DNA of 64,000 nucleotides from Marchantia polymorpha subsp. ruderalis. Its lineage: Eukaryota; Streptophyta; Marchantiopsida; Marchantiales; Marchantiaceae. Location of the stretch: the NCBI GenBank assembly GCA_037833965.1, contig AP031357.1, positions 12,668,001 through 12,732,000 on the forward strand, in the 5' to 3' direction. Position numbers and translations under genes: made by a program. The notes beneath the pieces were generated by a model. It was not told the origin of the DNA, did no database searches, and saw nothing but the letters and a program-made list of their open reading frames with translations. This document shows positions 50,401 to 63,300 of this stretch, piece after piece (the stretch's first letter is position 1; every line of letters starts with the position of its first letter).

Positions 50401-51600
50401 CAAAGGCATTTCTATTTACTTATGAAAATAATTGTATTTTCTTGGTCGCTAAAATCTATGTTTTCCTTCTTTCGGCTGTATATATCAAATTACTTCACAT
50501 TTGATCATGTGTTGTAAGTGTGGCAGAAAGTGAATTTTCCAGATATTTTGAATATGTCAAAAGATTAGATGAAACATAATCATAAGGTATTTCTTATGCA
50601 GTGATTTTCATTTGTTCGATGTTTTCGACCATCATCAGTCATCTACTAGATTTCAACATACCAATCACGTACAAGAAACGGACAAATTTTGGGACATTTG
50701 ACTTCGAATAGATAACTCAACATGACAGGAATTATTAGACTGTCTTTAGTACTTGGCACTGAGCTAGACTTACATCGTTTTCAATTTTATGATTATGCAG
50801 TCATCCATATTTGTACATGCTTAGTCCCTTTTCTCCTCTTTCCGGATATTCAAGATTTGGAGTTCTGGCTCAAAATGTGGGACTGAATACATGTCCAAAT
50901 CCTAGGATCTTCCGTATACTCCAAGATACGGTAAGAATTTATTACAACTTGCGGTAACACAGGCCAAACTTGCCTATGAGGACATAAGAAGATGATCGAA
51001 GTTCACGCCATAAATGTCACATTGAAATATCAAGATTGGAGATAAATGATTACTGATAGTGATTATTTCTAATTTCTATCATAATATTTCATTCATGTAT
51101 ACAAATGTTCAAATTGTATCTCTTTTGCAGTGAATTAATTAACTAAAAAAAACTGCATGAATTCAAAAATAAGCAATAAGCATTATAATCTCAGAAAAAA
51201 TTTCTCTTTTTCCTAAAATAATCAGGAATAAATATGAATGAGTATACATTTCATGAGAGAATGATTAAAGAAAAATTAATATTTTTCTAGAAAATAAAAT
51301 AATGATTATATTCATAATTTCATTTGACTAGCATCTAAGGTTTATATGGAACAATAAGGTCATTTTACTCTTTGGGGTTTGAAGATTGTGAAAAAGAATT
51401 TCATTTCTTGAAAGAGCTTATAGAATTTGGTATAGTATAGGAGATTAAAAATTGATCTTGTTAGAGGATATGGTGCGGTTTGTTTGGAACATTTTACCAT
51501 GAGATACTTAATTTCCTTCCTCTTTAGTGTAAGAAGAAATCAAAGGACCGGCTATAAAAGGAAACTATATATATGTGTAGGGAACAAACACTATGTTTAG
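47440..51600. other. Gene-free AT-rich block
   Basis: About 4 kb of very AT-rich DNA with no supported gene, very like the block at 23.6-29 kb. It contains a compound ATAC/AT microsatellite (50217-50274). No transposon ends were recognised. Confidence 0.6.
50217..50274. repeat. Compound ATAC/AT microsatellite
   Basis: Runs of CATA/TACA tetranucleotides alternate with AT dinucleotides: (ACAT)n, (AT)n, (ACAT)n, (AT)n. Confidence 0.9.
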
Positions 51601-54210
51601 CTTCTTTTCGCACACATAAGAAACATCAGTTGCTTAGGACTAAACTTTTAAGCGTGACTTACTTCCTTTTGTGATACTGTTGGAACTAACCACATGTTAC
51701 CCGCTTTGCTTTGATGTTTGTTCACATATTTTTGTAATAATGGTTGGTGGACTAGTCACAAATAATGAAAAAAAAACTCAAAACTACAATCACATTAAAC
51801 TACACCCATACATACGCTACGGCCATGGACGTGTGGGCTTCTCTATCCGGAGCATGTTTCCGAGTATGAAGTTTTGTATCTAAAGGCAGCCAGCTCGGAG
51901 TTTTACCATACCTCTGTGTACTGGTACTGCAGTGCTATATCCCTACGGGGATTGCGAACATTGAGTATGAGGGTGCTGTACGATCGCACTGCTGCCATGG
52001 CTACCAAATAAAGCGCAGTACCTCCACTGGCTTGGTGCGCTACGCCTTGGGGTCATTATGTCTGCCTCACAGACTTGCGCGAACCTCCTACCGCTGAGGC
52101 CAAAGATGGCTCGGTCAGACATTCTCGCCAGTGAGAAGGAACTCACTCCATTTTATACTTCACACCAGTTCTAAGATACTATACTTTTGTGTCCATTGCT
52201 CCTCAATCGGGCCACAATGCGAACATGGCTGCCTGTGCGCAAAGGATCCACGACATCAAGTCCCAGGTCATGCACCATGAGCTCTCTCTTCAATACTCTT
52301 CGGTGCGCTTTTCACGTACGTTGTAATAGTCACTGGAAACTCTGAAAACGACACGGCGGAGACCCCACTATCCCTTTACCTAAAAATCCCTTACACATCA
52401 CGAGACAAATGCATCGCGCTCTGACAATCTTTTTCAGCTGACTTCTGATAGAACCTACACTAAGTATCCATTCTAATGAACCTGCACCACGACTCTTGTC
52501 TATAAACAACATGATCTCCTCTACAATGGTTGACGTTATCTGTTCTGAAGTGTAACAAACTTTTGGAAGGCGACGATTGTTCACTTCGATTCACAATGCG
52601 ACGTTGGATCTTTCCTGTATATTGCTAGCAGCGTTACCTTTTCCCAGACTTTAAACCTTCAATGAACGAATGTAAGACGTATATGTCCATAGGCCCTTTT
52701 CTTGGAAGAAATCGCAGGTTTGGCTTTGCCGCGTAAACGTTGTTTTTATGTTTATTGATGATTATCAGTGTGCTTGTATGTACGCCTTTTTTTTCCATCA
52801 ATTTGAACTTTCAATTTATCTATTTGGATGTCTATTTGTCAATTTGTCTATGAAATGCTTTTTTAGGTATCTATTTTAGTTTATATATTTATGATTAATG
52901 TTAGTTAAACATAAATATGGACAGAAAATTTAGAATATGATTAGGTTCTTTATGTTCATGGATAGTTTGGAAGTTTTACATTATTTTCATTTTTCAACTT
53001 TGGAATTTTCTTAACAATTTGTTGTATTTTATTTTTTCTCCCCAATTTTTCAGTGGGAAAATTTCGGCACTGGTTATTTACAGTGAAATTTTAAGTTGGT
53101 TATTTAGATCATGGTCAGTTATGAAATAATTGATTAATCATGTGCTTTAGTTTCATACACTTCTTTACCGCCATTCTTTTTCACAATACGATTTTTACCA
53201 GCTTTTGTGTACATGGGACTTCTGAGTCAAAATTTCCTCAGTAGTCATCGCAGAATTTTTCCGTCAAACTGACAAGTCAGTAGGCATCAACAGTACTCTG
53301 TGATTTCTGTCAAGATTGGTATGTCAGGAGGGTAGTATTTGACAGGACTGGAATCAGAGTAATATACCATGTATACGATTCGACATTTTGCACAAAAGGT
53401 ATATATTCAATTGCCGCAATAACGTCCTACGTTTTATACAAAATGGTATACTCAAGACAAGGCTACACAAACTCCACCTTTACTGCAGTCGATTCAAAAA
53501 GTGTACATACCGCAGCGGCAGCTTCCTAGTGGAGACGCTCCAAGTAAAAACTAATGAAAATCTTTAGAATGGGAGGGGACTTCCGGAAGAAAGTCAATAC
53601 CCGAACCACTAGCCTTGCAGAGTGGTGAGACACATGCCCCTCATCAGTGTGCAAGGCGCGCATCAAAATAAGCCCGGGTTGAGCTAGAGATGGCGCACAG
53701 GCACACTCGGGTGCATAATGCCTTACCACTTAGCAAGGAGGCATCTGTGGTGCGTTCTTGACTATTTCCTGCACGTCCGTTCCACTTCAAAGTCTTTGAT
53801 GGTTAAAAGCACTCCAAAGGAGGCGTGATTCGACATTATTTGTCAACGTTCTGAGATTTGTAACCTAGCTGACTGCTAATCCTGATTGACTGACTTTACG
53901 ACAGGCCTGAGACCAGTGCGATGTGAGGAGCACTCAACACCGTGCTCAATGTGAGCTTCACAAGGTGTTGAGTACCCCTCAACCATCGCGCTCTCACAAG
54001 CACTAGATACGAGCATGTCTACTTCGTCACACTCCCGAAGCGAAGCTCTTTTCAACTTTCTGTACCCTGCTCCTGCGATAACCTGAGAACATGTCTCCCT
54101 CCTCGGCATTTACCTTCGTCGTCACTTCCTCCCTTTCTTGTCAGTATGCAGAGTGAAAACCGCTTGTGCAGATTTCACCAAGTAACCCATCCCCAAGGCG
54201 ATATTCATAT
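51601..54210. other. Spacer 3' of the HD-Zip gene with tRNA-like patches
   Basis: No protein gene is supported. Two patches with RNA polymerase III promoter-like motifs stand out (around 52020-52130 and 53600-53740). The right end, from 54210 down to roughly 53.9 kb, is likely the HD-Zip 3' untranslated region. Confidence 0.5.
53605..53745. repeat. Possible SINE remnants, two opposed tRNA-like heads
   Basis: TTGCAGAGTGG (53615-53625, + strand) and TTGCTAAGTGG (53736-53726, - strand) both fit the tRNA A-box form TRGCNNAGTGG apart from the second base. A weak B-box-like GGTTGAGCTAG follows the + strand box at 53677. This is the layout of tRNA-derived SINEs, here two pieces facing each other. 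The body and tail cannot be traced. Confidence 0.3.
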
Positions 54211-57200
54211 TCAAGACTCGTCGGGCACCTGAAGAGCTTGCTTGATTCGCTGGACAGTGCAGGAGATAAGGTTGTTGACGGTTGCCACAGATTCGAGAGA
54301 TAGCTTCGCCGATGGCACGCTGGACACCAAAATCTGAAACGCTACTGTAAGCAGCGCTCCGCCTGTTCTCCTTGGGCTTTCAGGAAGGCCGCTACCGTCC
54401 CCAAGCGAGCGGCGGTTCTCAGGACCGTCGGGTAGGATCGCGAAGCCTGAAGGTAGCAGTGCTACGTAGGCGGGATCTCCGCCTTGCAATACCAAGGTCA
54501 TCGCGGGAATATCAACAGGTGCGTAGATCACTAGAGAGCCAGACACGTCGGTGCAACTCTCCTGGAGAATGAGCATGTTGCTTTGTCCAGGATTGATAGC
54601 CTGCACATCACCAATTAAAAGATTCTTGAGCTCAGGCAAGCACTCAATGAGCTGAGATGATTGCGATTACACATTAGGAATAGAATAGAACAGAAACTGG
54701 AAGCCACGGCTTCAGCTTACATTCACTCGGAGAAGTGACACGCTGTTCCCAGGGTCCTGGCCTTTCGCAATGTGAGCCATCTCCGCTACATGCCCACCAT
54801 TGGACAGAATATCCCACTGCAGACGAGACAGACATATCAGATATAGCATTAATGAGGGATGATTGAGAGACGGCATCGCGGGCTGTGCGGCAGGGGAGGT
54901 TTGCTTAAGAGTCGCACCTCATGTCTGAGACGTTCGTCTCTCAGAAACTCAAAAACTCGCTGAGGGGACACGGGTAGCCATAGCGAAGTAGCAGCGCTGA
55001 GAACGATGCCATGCGGTTCACCGGGGTTATCGACACTCTTGCGAGTCATAACTCGGACGTCGTCCTCTCCACTTCCTGCCAATGTAGTCCACGTGTGGAC
55101 AGTAGAAGCGCTAACTCCGGCGCAGAAGTTGTTTGTCATTCTTTGAGCAAGCTTGAGCATACTTCGTCTACCATTGGCAGTCGGCACACCTGCGCGCAGA
55201 GACGATGTCAGGAAGCGTCAGGAAATGAGGAGATGAGGTTGAAATGGTTGCAGCAGGAGCGTGTAACAGGCGCAGAACTCAAGACTAGTACTCACCACCT
55301 AGATCTCTCTGAGAGAGGTTGCTGGCCAGCATGCTTGCAAGACGCTCACATTGCCTTTGTAAGGTGGCTAACCATCGTTGTGCTCCGAAAGCTTGGCCGC
55401 TATTTACTAAGGATTTGTACATCCGGTTCACGGTTCTGTCGTCGTAATCCATGTGCTCGAGGACAGTCACCTGCAATGTGAGGAGACATGAAAGACATTT
55501 AGTAAGCCTCCGCACTGAGCCCAACCCGGACGTCAAGTTCACCCAAAGTCTCAAACGAACGCAATTAATGAATCACTACCTTCGAGTAACCATTCGGCAT
55601 GTCCTGAATAAGGCATCCAGAAGGCCGTCTTCGAGAACGCATCAACGCCGGAGGTGGGTTGTCTCTGAGACTGTCGACAGACACATCGACTACAGCCCAA
55701 ATTCCTTCGCCATGCTGCTTGCAAAATCGCAAGAAGTAGCACTCACGTGTGGGAACAAGGGGAGATAAAACCTGAAGCTCGGCGTACATCTGCCAAAATA
55801 ACAGTCAGAGTCAGTATTATCCCAAAGTAAGCCCGTGCATAAGTCATGCACGCATGTAGCCTCTGTAACCGACTTACCAGTTGAAGAGCGCCATTCCGAT
55901 TGCACGCGCCGATGCCCGTAGAGAGAACCTCTACAGTGAGTGCTCTAGAGACCATGCAGGGAAACATTTCGGTCCATCGAACCTGCACAGACAGTAAATG
56001 ACATGAGCTACAGCTGATAAGCTTAGGACACCACAGGACGGAATGACCAGGAAAAAGCTCAAAAAGAGAAGATGAGGTTGGTCGTACATGATCCATTAGA
56101 GTCTCCACCAAAGTAACACCGTTCATCATGACTAGACCAGTCTCTCGAGTGGCCTCCGTTTTCAATCCGAAAGGCTTCGGACCAATCCCTCTGGGAAACT
56201 GACGCACGTACTCGTCGTAATTTAATGTTTCCTTCGCACCATCGTGACCAGGAATCCATAACGGCTCGTCTGATTGCGCAAGGCGAACGAGTTCGTCCAT
56301 AGCTGCGACAGCAAGCTCGAAGACCATTGGTTTCTCAGCATCCGACAGACCACCTGGCCGTGTCGCCACATCAGCTACGGAGGGGCCTTGAGGTACGAGG
56401 TCAGTGCCAGTTCCCTGATGCATTCCAAAACTACCTCCAACTTGTAGCTCTAGGGAGGACGTTGACATTGGGGGTAAAGAGTTCATTGGTGCGACAGGGC
56501 GCCCCAAATACTTCGCAGCTAGTGCTGATACGCGGTCGATCTACAAAAAGTTCACATTGCGTCAGTGGGTATTCAGAGAGGTGACGAGGGAATGTGACGA
56601 GTAGAGGACATAGCTTCGAGTCCGGTGAAGGTTATCAGTACCTCATCTTTGAGGCGAGCATTCTCTATGCGCAGCTGCTGCTCATCAAATGACATCTCTC
56701 CCATCGTCGTAGGACCCCCACAGTGCGGACAGGAGGCGTTCTTCATGGCGTCTCGCATGGTAATGTTCTCAGAACGAAGCTTCTCGTTCTCAGCTCGTAG
56801 CATAGAGTTTTCAGCTCGTTCCTGCTGAGCCTGCAGAAGGTCAAACAGTGGGACTCAGCTCTCTCCAACCCGTCAAAGCTAGAACTTGCCCGAAAACCAA
56901 CAGTGGTATCAAGTAGCTCGAGAGTTCTCACCTTCATCTGCGTCCTCCTGTTTTGGAACCAAAACTTGACCTGGCGAGGCTCCAGGCCGAGCTCCTTGCT
57001 GAGTTCCTGCCTTTGCTTATCATCTGGGTGTGGGCACTCTTTGAACACCCTACAAAATGAAGTGAGCAGCTGAAATATCAACACTCAACCCAAGGATGAC
57101 AGTAACAAGCTAGAAGTATTCAATGAAAAATGAACGAACTTCAAGTGTTCACATCTAGCTCTTACATTTCCATTTCCTGGATCTGGCGCGGGGTGTGGCG

Positions 57201-58131
57201 GTGATAGCGCTTCTTGCGCGGGGGGTGATCAGGGTCCTGATCATCCCCAGAGCCTCCTTCCATGTTGTCGCTACCCGATCTACTCTCATACTCCTCATTG
57301 TCTTTCTGCTTCACCTGCTCACTCTCAGCACTCTGGCTGACCTGAGGCTGACCTTCCAGCCCACTCGGCTGCATCAAATCACTGAATGATCTCAGTAAAT
57401 GTTGTCAAGCTCACTGTAGTCGAGAGCAGGCGAAGTAAACCGTTCAGCTTCAGGACACAGGCGACTCTTTGCAAACCACTTCACTTCACTCCACACTCAA
57501 ATTAGAAACGCACTGTGCTTGAGCTCCAGTGTCAGAAGCCCCTCCACCCCCCAACTTGGTGAATAAAAGCAAATACTATCAAATGCACTCACGCCTTGTG
57601 AGGAGCTGCATATCAAGCTATTCGAGCTCAAACTCCACGCAGAAGTTAACTCACCGGTGCCAGAGATAGGCCTGGAGATGTAAACACATTCTTTTGGGGT
57701 CCCCGCGCCATTGCATTGGGTGGCGCTAGTCTCGGAGGGGCCATTACGGAGGATGGCATAACAGCTAGTTCTGAGAGATATTTCGGCCCTACTCCCCCTC
57801 CGTTCGCTGTCACCGTAACTGTCACACCCCCCAACCTCATTCCTTCACTGATATCGAAAGCCACGGTGCCCACTCTTAACCTCTCTTCATGGCTACAATC
57901 AGTGTGGTTCTCCTTCTTTTGCGTTACCACACTAGATGGCACTGCAGGATCAGAACTCCAACCTACGCGAGCTCCTAATGAGCCACCTACTCCTCTCGAA
58001 CTCTACTTAGTTACGATGTGATGTTCAGCTGCCCCGTCCTCGGAGGCCTGGACCTGTTTGAAGCCTTCGGAAAACAGGGAGGCTACTTCGCTTGGAGGGA
58101 GGAATGTACAATGAGAGGGCAAATCTGACAT
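54211..58131 (-). CDS. HD-Zip class IV transcription factor
   Basis: HD-Zip IV proteins (GL2/ATML1/PDF2 group) bind DNA as dimers and control surface-cell fate. Twelve exons join in phase to 870 residues: 58131-58007, 57931-57655, 57368-57166, 57049-56932, 56830-56642, 56540-56088, 55982-55878, 55789-55580, 55470-55296, 55189-54918, 54816-54721, 54600-54211. Domains in order: an N-terminal region with GPKYL and SPGLSLAP; the homeodomain (about 185-241, ending [13 protein letters not shown]); the zipper-loop-zipper (242-304) with the class-typical CPHCGG; the START lipid-binding domain (about 372-605); then the conserved [13 protein letters not shown] and NNFCAG region to the C-terminus. All parts seen are intact. 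Exons 2-12 are certain. Exon 1 and its start are inference: ATG 58131 gives an open 41-codon stretch that joins in phase to exon 2 through a 75-base intron. Confidence 0.96.
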
Positions 58132-60300
58132 TGTCTACTTCGAGAATGCTTTTTACAAATACACAACCACCGGGTAGTGGTGAGGATTGAGAAACAGGAA
58201 GATTGCGCAGTCAAGGCATCTTAAAGGTCACTGACAGAAGCACGTACAGAAGAAGTAATGAACATAAGGGGGAAAACAAAAGAAAAACTGAACGAAGAGA
58301 GCTAGGGACTAGAGAGAGTGAGGGAGGCAGGTGTTGCTAGTGTTTGTCACTCGTCTGGAGTAAACCCAGACGAATAAGAAACACTGACCTCACGTTACTT
58401 TTGCCTCCTTCCCTCTCTCTGAACGTCCAGAGAGAAAGAGGGAGAGAGAAGGCAAGCACCTGCCGTGCTGACTCTCCTTTCTCTCTCTTTCTCTCCCTCT
58501 CAGAGAGAACTATTACACTGCTCTCAACCTCCGAGGACCAGGCACTACTAACAACGCATGCGAAAAGAGGGGAGGTGAGAGCTAGGTGGAAACCAGGGTA
58601 TGCAGCGGCGAGCTTCAAGCGTTACAGACAACAGTCAGAATTGCTCGAAAGAGGAGAAAAGTCGACGACGAGCTCTCACACACTGCTACCAATCCTCCGC
58701 AGGTGAGCTCGATGCAATCGTCTCGACAGACCCAATCCTAGCTAGAACAACAGACGAGAAGCGAACACGAACCGAACACTGCGACGAGGGCAGCTTCTCC
58801 ACGCCCACGAAGGTGTCGAAGAGAGAGCCCGAGCTGCCTAGTACGACCGAAAAACGAGGTCGAGAGCTAATGAACGAGGACAAAGAGATAGACCCGCTAC
58901 GTCGGACAGAGTGAACGAAGGGTGTTTCTACGACTCGAGGCGGCCCAGCTCCTCCTCTCCACCTCCTACCCTCCCACGGCAAAAACTACACCTCAACGAA
59001 GACCGAGCACTTAAGAGTGCAGAGAACGACTGATGACTGGCTGCCTGACTCAGAGACAGTCAGGCTTACGAAAGCCCGGAGAGTTATGATCTCCGTTGTG
59101 TATATGCAGTTATATCCCAAGCCCCCCACCACTCGGTGCTCCTGCTGCTGCTCGGGAACTCCAGCTCCTGCTCCTCCTCCTGCTCTACTCGTCCCCTCTA
59201 CCCTTCGTTGCTGATTACACCATTTGACTGACCCACTCGTCGTCTCCTCCAATCCTCGCGTGCTACTTCAAACCATCACCTTGGTGGGAAAAGAGAAAGT
59301 GGGATAGCAACACGGAACGTCCTCCGTGTTAAAGAGCAGTGCGAGCTAGTCATGAAACGGAGGGAGATGTGCGTCACTGAAGGAAGAAGATCAGACGCAG
59401 ATGCGGACAAACTCGGCTATCTTCATAAAGGCGGCTGGCTGGCCCCGGTATCCCTCATATTTGCGCTGCCCTCCCTCCAAAGGCTCCAGCGGCCCCGGCC
59501 CCGGCCCCCGGTCCGAGTTCTCAGTGACCTGCTTTCGGTAATAACACCCCGCCCTGGGTCCCTCGCCCCGTACTCCTCTAAAGCTCGGGTCTCCGCCCCT
59601 TACAGTGCCTCAACCACTGGTTACGAAGGAGGCCACGGGTCGAATCTGGACTAGACGGAAGTAGGTAACGGCATCCCCTCCCGGGCGCCCCGCCACCCGA
59701 TCTCAGAACCGGGATTCCATACACGATGTTGCTGCAGTTTACCTCCGCCTCGACCGGGGCAAAACCTTACCCGAGAAACTTATCCCGAGGGTCTCGTAAT
59801 TTCGCATCTACCGTGTCGAGGCTCCGGAGCAGTGCCGTGAAAACAAGAAGAGTAAGTCGGAGGGCAGTATCCGGTTACCTCGAACGGCCTGGCCAACTTC
59901 ATATGGACGGAGTGTTTCGAAAGGCCCGCTAGGGTTTGCTTCAGTCCTGCGTTGTGCGACAGCTCTGCACTGAACTCTTCCTTTTCTACTCGTTTTCGCT
60001 TCGAGAGCACTACCCATGAAGACATAAATGTGGTACGCGTCGGCGCCACAGGACGGCTAAGGGCGCGTGGGGTCGGAGCGGGGCCCGCCTGCGTGCCGAG
60101 GCCCTCTGCCCTTAGCGACGGCGGGCCGGTAACTCGTCGCGCCCTCACTACTAGTCGCGACAAGCCTTTGCGGCGCCGTTTACATGCTAGCATGTCTGGT
60201 TAAAAGCCCCGATATGGACAGCGAGACAAAAATTCCTCCCTCCCCAATTCAGCGGGTTGTACGGGGAGGGACTTTAAGAACATTTCAACAAGGAGATCAA
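58132..60300. promoter_or_regulatory. Upstream region of HD-Zip IV: GA/CT tracts and GC-rich island
   Basis: No gene is supported. It begins with the probable 5' leader, carries dense GA/CT tracts (58409-58508, also 58291-58325), and turns into a GC-rich island at about 59440-60260. Class IV HD-Zip genes often have long 5' leaders, so some of this is probably transcribed. Open frames here arise from low stop density in GC-rich or GA/CT-rich DNA. Confidence 0.5.
58430..58501. repeat. Imperfect GA/CT inverted repeat
   Basis: A GA-rich arm (58430-58452) and a CT-rich arm (58476-58501) are nearly complementary, with about 23 bases between. If transcribed it could fold into a stable stem in the HD-Zip leader or promoter. 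Confidence 0.6.
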
Positions 60301-63300
60301 GAAGACAAATTAAATTAACTTAGAGATAATGGGCCCGGATGGATGCGATTCGATGTCGGTGATGGGCCTCAATGTACACTAGCGTCCATATACGTCAATA
60401 ATGAGGTGACACCTGTGCCTTTTGAGATGGTATCAAATGTCAGTGATCTTCAGCATGTGGCGCTCCACCGACCCCATTAGGACTAAGTTGGAGGAGGAGG
60501 TCCTTAATTTAGGGCCCAGGCCCGAGATGAGTTTAGTTAGAATGTACTCCAGCTTAGCGGCCGGTGAAGAGAGTCGACAAAACTAAGGCGGGAGAGGAAG
60601 TAGAGCGTTTCCATCTTTTACTCTCAAGCGCCGTCAAAGAAATTTCGATAAGGGTTGCCCGACCCTCCTGGATATCCCACATAAATAACACGAAACCCAA
60701 CACATGCCAAGTAATACTCCAAATTAGACAGCTTTTCTTGTAGTCATGACATGCAAAGTTCTATATATACACATAATAAATCCAGGTAAAATGGTAAGAA
60801 CTTAAACACCTATCCCATATAGTAGGAAGAGCTAATGCCCAAAGTTCTAGCAGCTAAACAACGAATCCCTTTGTCAAGGACTAGTCGTTTGATGGACTTA
60901 GCTGCTTTTAGTGTTTACGTAAATGGAACTAATGAAGACGAGTTGAAATGCTTCCGCAACCTCATGAATATGTTTTCCTTCTATCATAAGAAAGACTTTT
61001 TGGAATAATACTTCAAACTTCTCTTCTAACATTGATGATGAAGACTATTTTTCCTCCATGTAGACAAGATTATTTATCACCATTCCTTCCGTGTACCCTT
61101 CAGACGATGTTCCCTTGACAAAGATCCATCGATAATAAAGATCTTGCATCTACCATGGTACCTGGGTTTGTATGGCGTGATGAGATAAATGTCGCTACAA
61201 TAATCACTTGCTGCCCTCCAAGAAACAATCATGCGAGCATATGAAAAATGATCTTTCATGTACATGTGTGTTAGGACAGTTATTGCTTTGGAAAAAAAAA
61301 CTCACATATGTGGAATTGACCTAGAGATTTTATACCTGTAGTTGTCAAAGGTCGTAATTCTGAAATTTCCTGTCGCCTCTCATGCTTAACTACAAAAGAT
61401 GTTGCAGCGGTGTTTCGAAAGAACCGCTAAGAAAATTCGATCAATCTCGTCATGATGCCATTAAAGCCCTCGCAGGCATGCAGGATGGCAGTCATGAGGC
61501 ATAACAACCAAGCAAAGACCATACACATTGTTCAGCGTAAGGTAAGACATCTTAAAAAAGACAGCAGAAACGGATAAAATAACTTACAAAAATGCTCACT
61601 GGTTCCCAAGTTTTGTCCTATGGAATGTGAGACGTATTCAATAATAATCAGTATGATAAATTATAATGTCTCCAACCATGGAATAAAGAACAAGATGATA
61701 AAACACAATGCCTCCAACCATGGTTTAAATAGCCTAGTAAAACATCTAGAAGGAGATTCGAAGTCAAAGCATGCTGGAAAATAACCAACCCGAGGGACAG
61801 ATATAAAAGTAGGGAGCTGCTCTTTTTCGTGATTAATTATCATGTCTCCAACAACGCGCCTTCATGTAGATTGTGATCAAGTTTGATATCATCGAGGCCA
61901 AGACCAGACATCACCTTCTCTCAAGAACATGAGTTGGTGTTATAATGTATCATAGAAGCTTTGTGGATTCACTCAAGCAAAAGGATAAATTTTAATGTAT
62001 TGTAGTGTTATCAATATGGATATGATTTATTTATAATGATGGTAAAATATAGAGAGATGAGATTTTAAATTTTGCTTAAGACAAAGTTATAAACAGGATC
62101 ACATAGTTTGGGACATTTAGAGTCGTTCAAAAATATGTATTCTAATTAGGTCTCATAAAATAGGGTTCCTTTATTTTGACTTCATATCATATCACTATTT
62201 TTGTAATATATGTATATCATATTTTCTGTCATGGATTGAACAACTAATATGAACATAAATCTTCTCTGCTTTGAATTCATAGCAACGAATAGTTTGGCAT
62301 AACTTTATACCCTTCTTGAAAATGCATACACACAAATCATCGCAAGTCCTTACAGCACATAACATCGCAAGTTCACTCTTGTGAGCTAATTTCCTCCTCT
62401 CTATGTAGTCACCTTTTCTTCTCATATAAATATAGATTTTATAAAATATGACATGATATATTCATAACATATAATTTCACATATATACATTTAGCAAGCA
62501 TACATACATGCACCTGCCTTCGGCACCCCGTCCTCACTTTCAGAGTAACGACTTCGGGCATGGCCTGCTGCCACAGCGTGACCGGTGGGTTGTACAAGTC
62601 ACAAGTACAGGTTGATTCTATCATGATTCATAAACAAGCATATTATCATACAAAGATAATATGAAAATCTTTCTCCCCTCTCAATTTGTTCATAAAATAT
62701 TGTGTTATTCCCAGAAAAAGTTACATTAAGTTTCATCCAATTAATACCATGCTCTATCATCCTCAAACACTAAGTAATGTTCGCCATAATTATGCTATTT
62801 ACTCTATCCCTATTAAAACTTTCTTTCCAATAATACTATTTGAAGCTACATGAGGCTAAGATTATCAGTCTCAAGTAATGCATTTAAAATTAGTTAGGTT
62901 CAGATATTTTACTACTGCTTTGAAATTAACAGTTAAAACAAAATAGTAAACTTCTACTTCAATACATAGTTGAAAAAAAAAAAAGTTTTAGATAATTTCA
63001 TTTGATACTCAATTTTAAATAACGAACATGATGAACATTCATAACTATGACAGTCGAATTTTGATTATATATTTTACTAAAAGTGTGAATTAATTTTGTA
63101 TGTATAGATTATTAATCATGATTATAAATCTATACTTTAAATATCCAGATTTTTTAATTTTCATGAAAAAAATCAGTCATGTGATATTCAATTTTTGGTA
63201 GATTGAGATTCACGATTAGATGAAATTAAACTCACGTAAGTTCACAACAATTTCAAACTTTTCAAAAGAAATTTTATCACTACCAAAATGTCAAAATCAA

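Noticed and set aside
54372-54572. + strand ORFs inside the HD-Zip gene region (54.3-57.4 kb)
   Set aside because: All lie opposite confirmed HD-Zip exons and show no independent features.
58600-58982. ORFs of about 100 residues on both strands upstream of HD-Zip IV
   Set aside because: Both strands are open at once over the same bases in GA/CT-rich DNA, and the products are low-complexity Arg/Ser/Glu. No family similarity.
59780-60193. 137-residue ORF on the - strand in the GC-rich island
   Set aside because: Stops are rare in GC-rich sequence and several frames are open together. No recognisable domain or splice context.
60425-60440. TGGTATCAAATG resembling an LTR retrotransposon primer-binding site
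   Set aside because: It is an incomplete match to the initiator-tRNA binding site, and no LTR or gag-pol sequence accompanies it.
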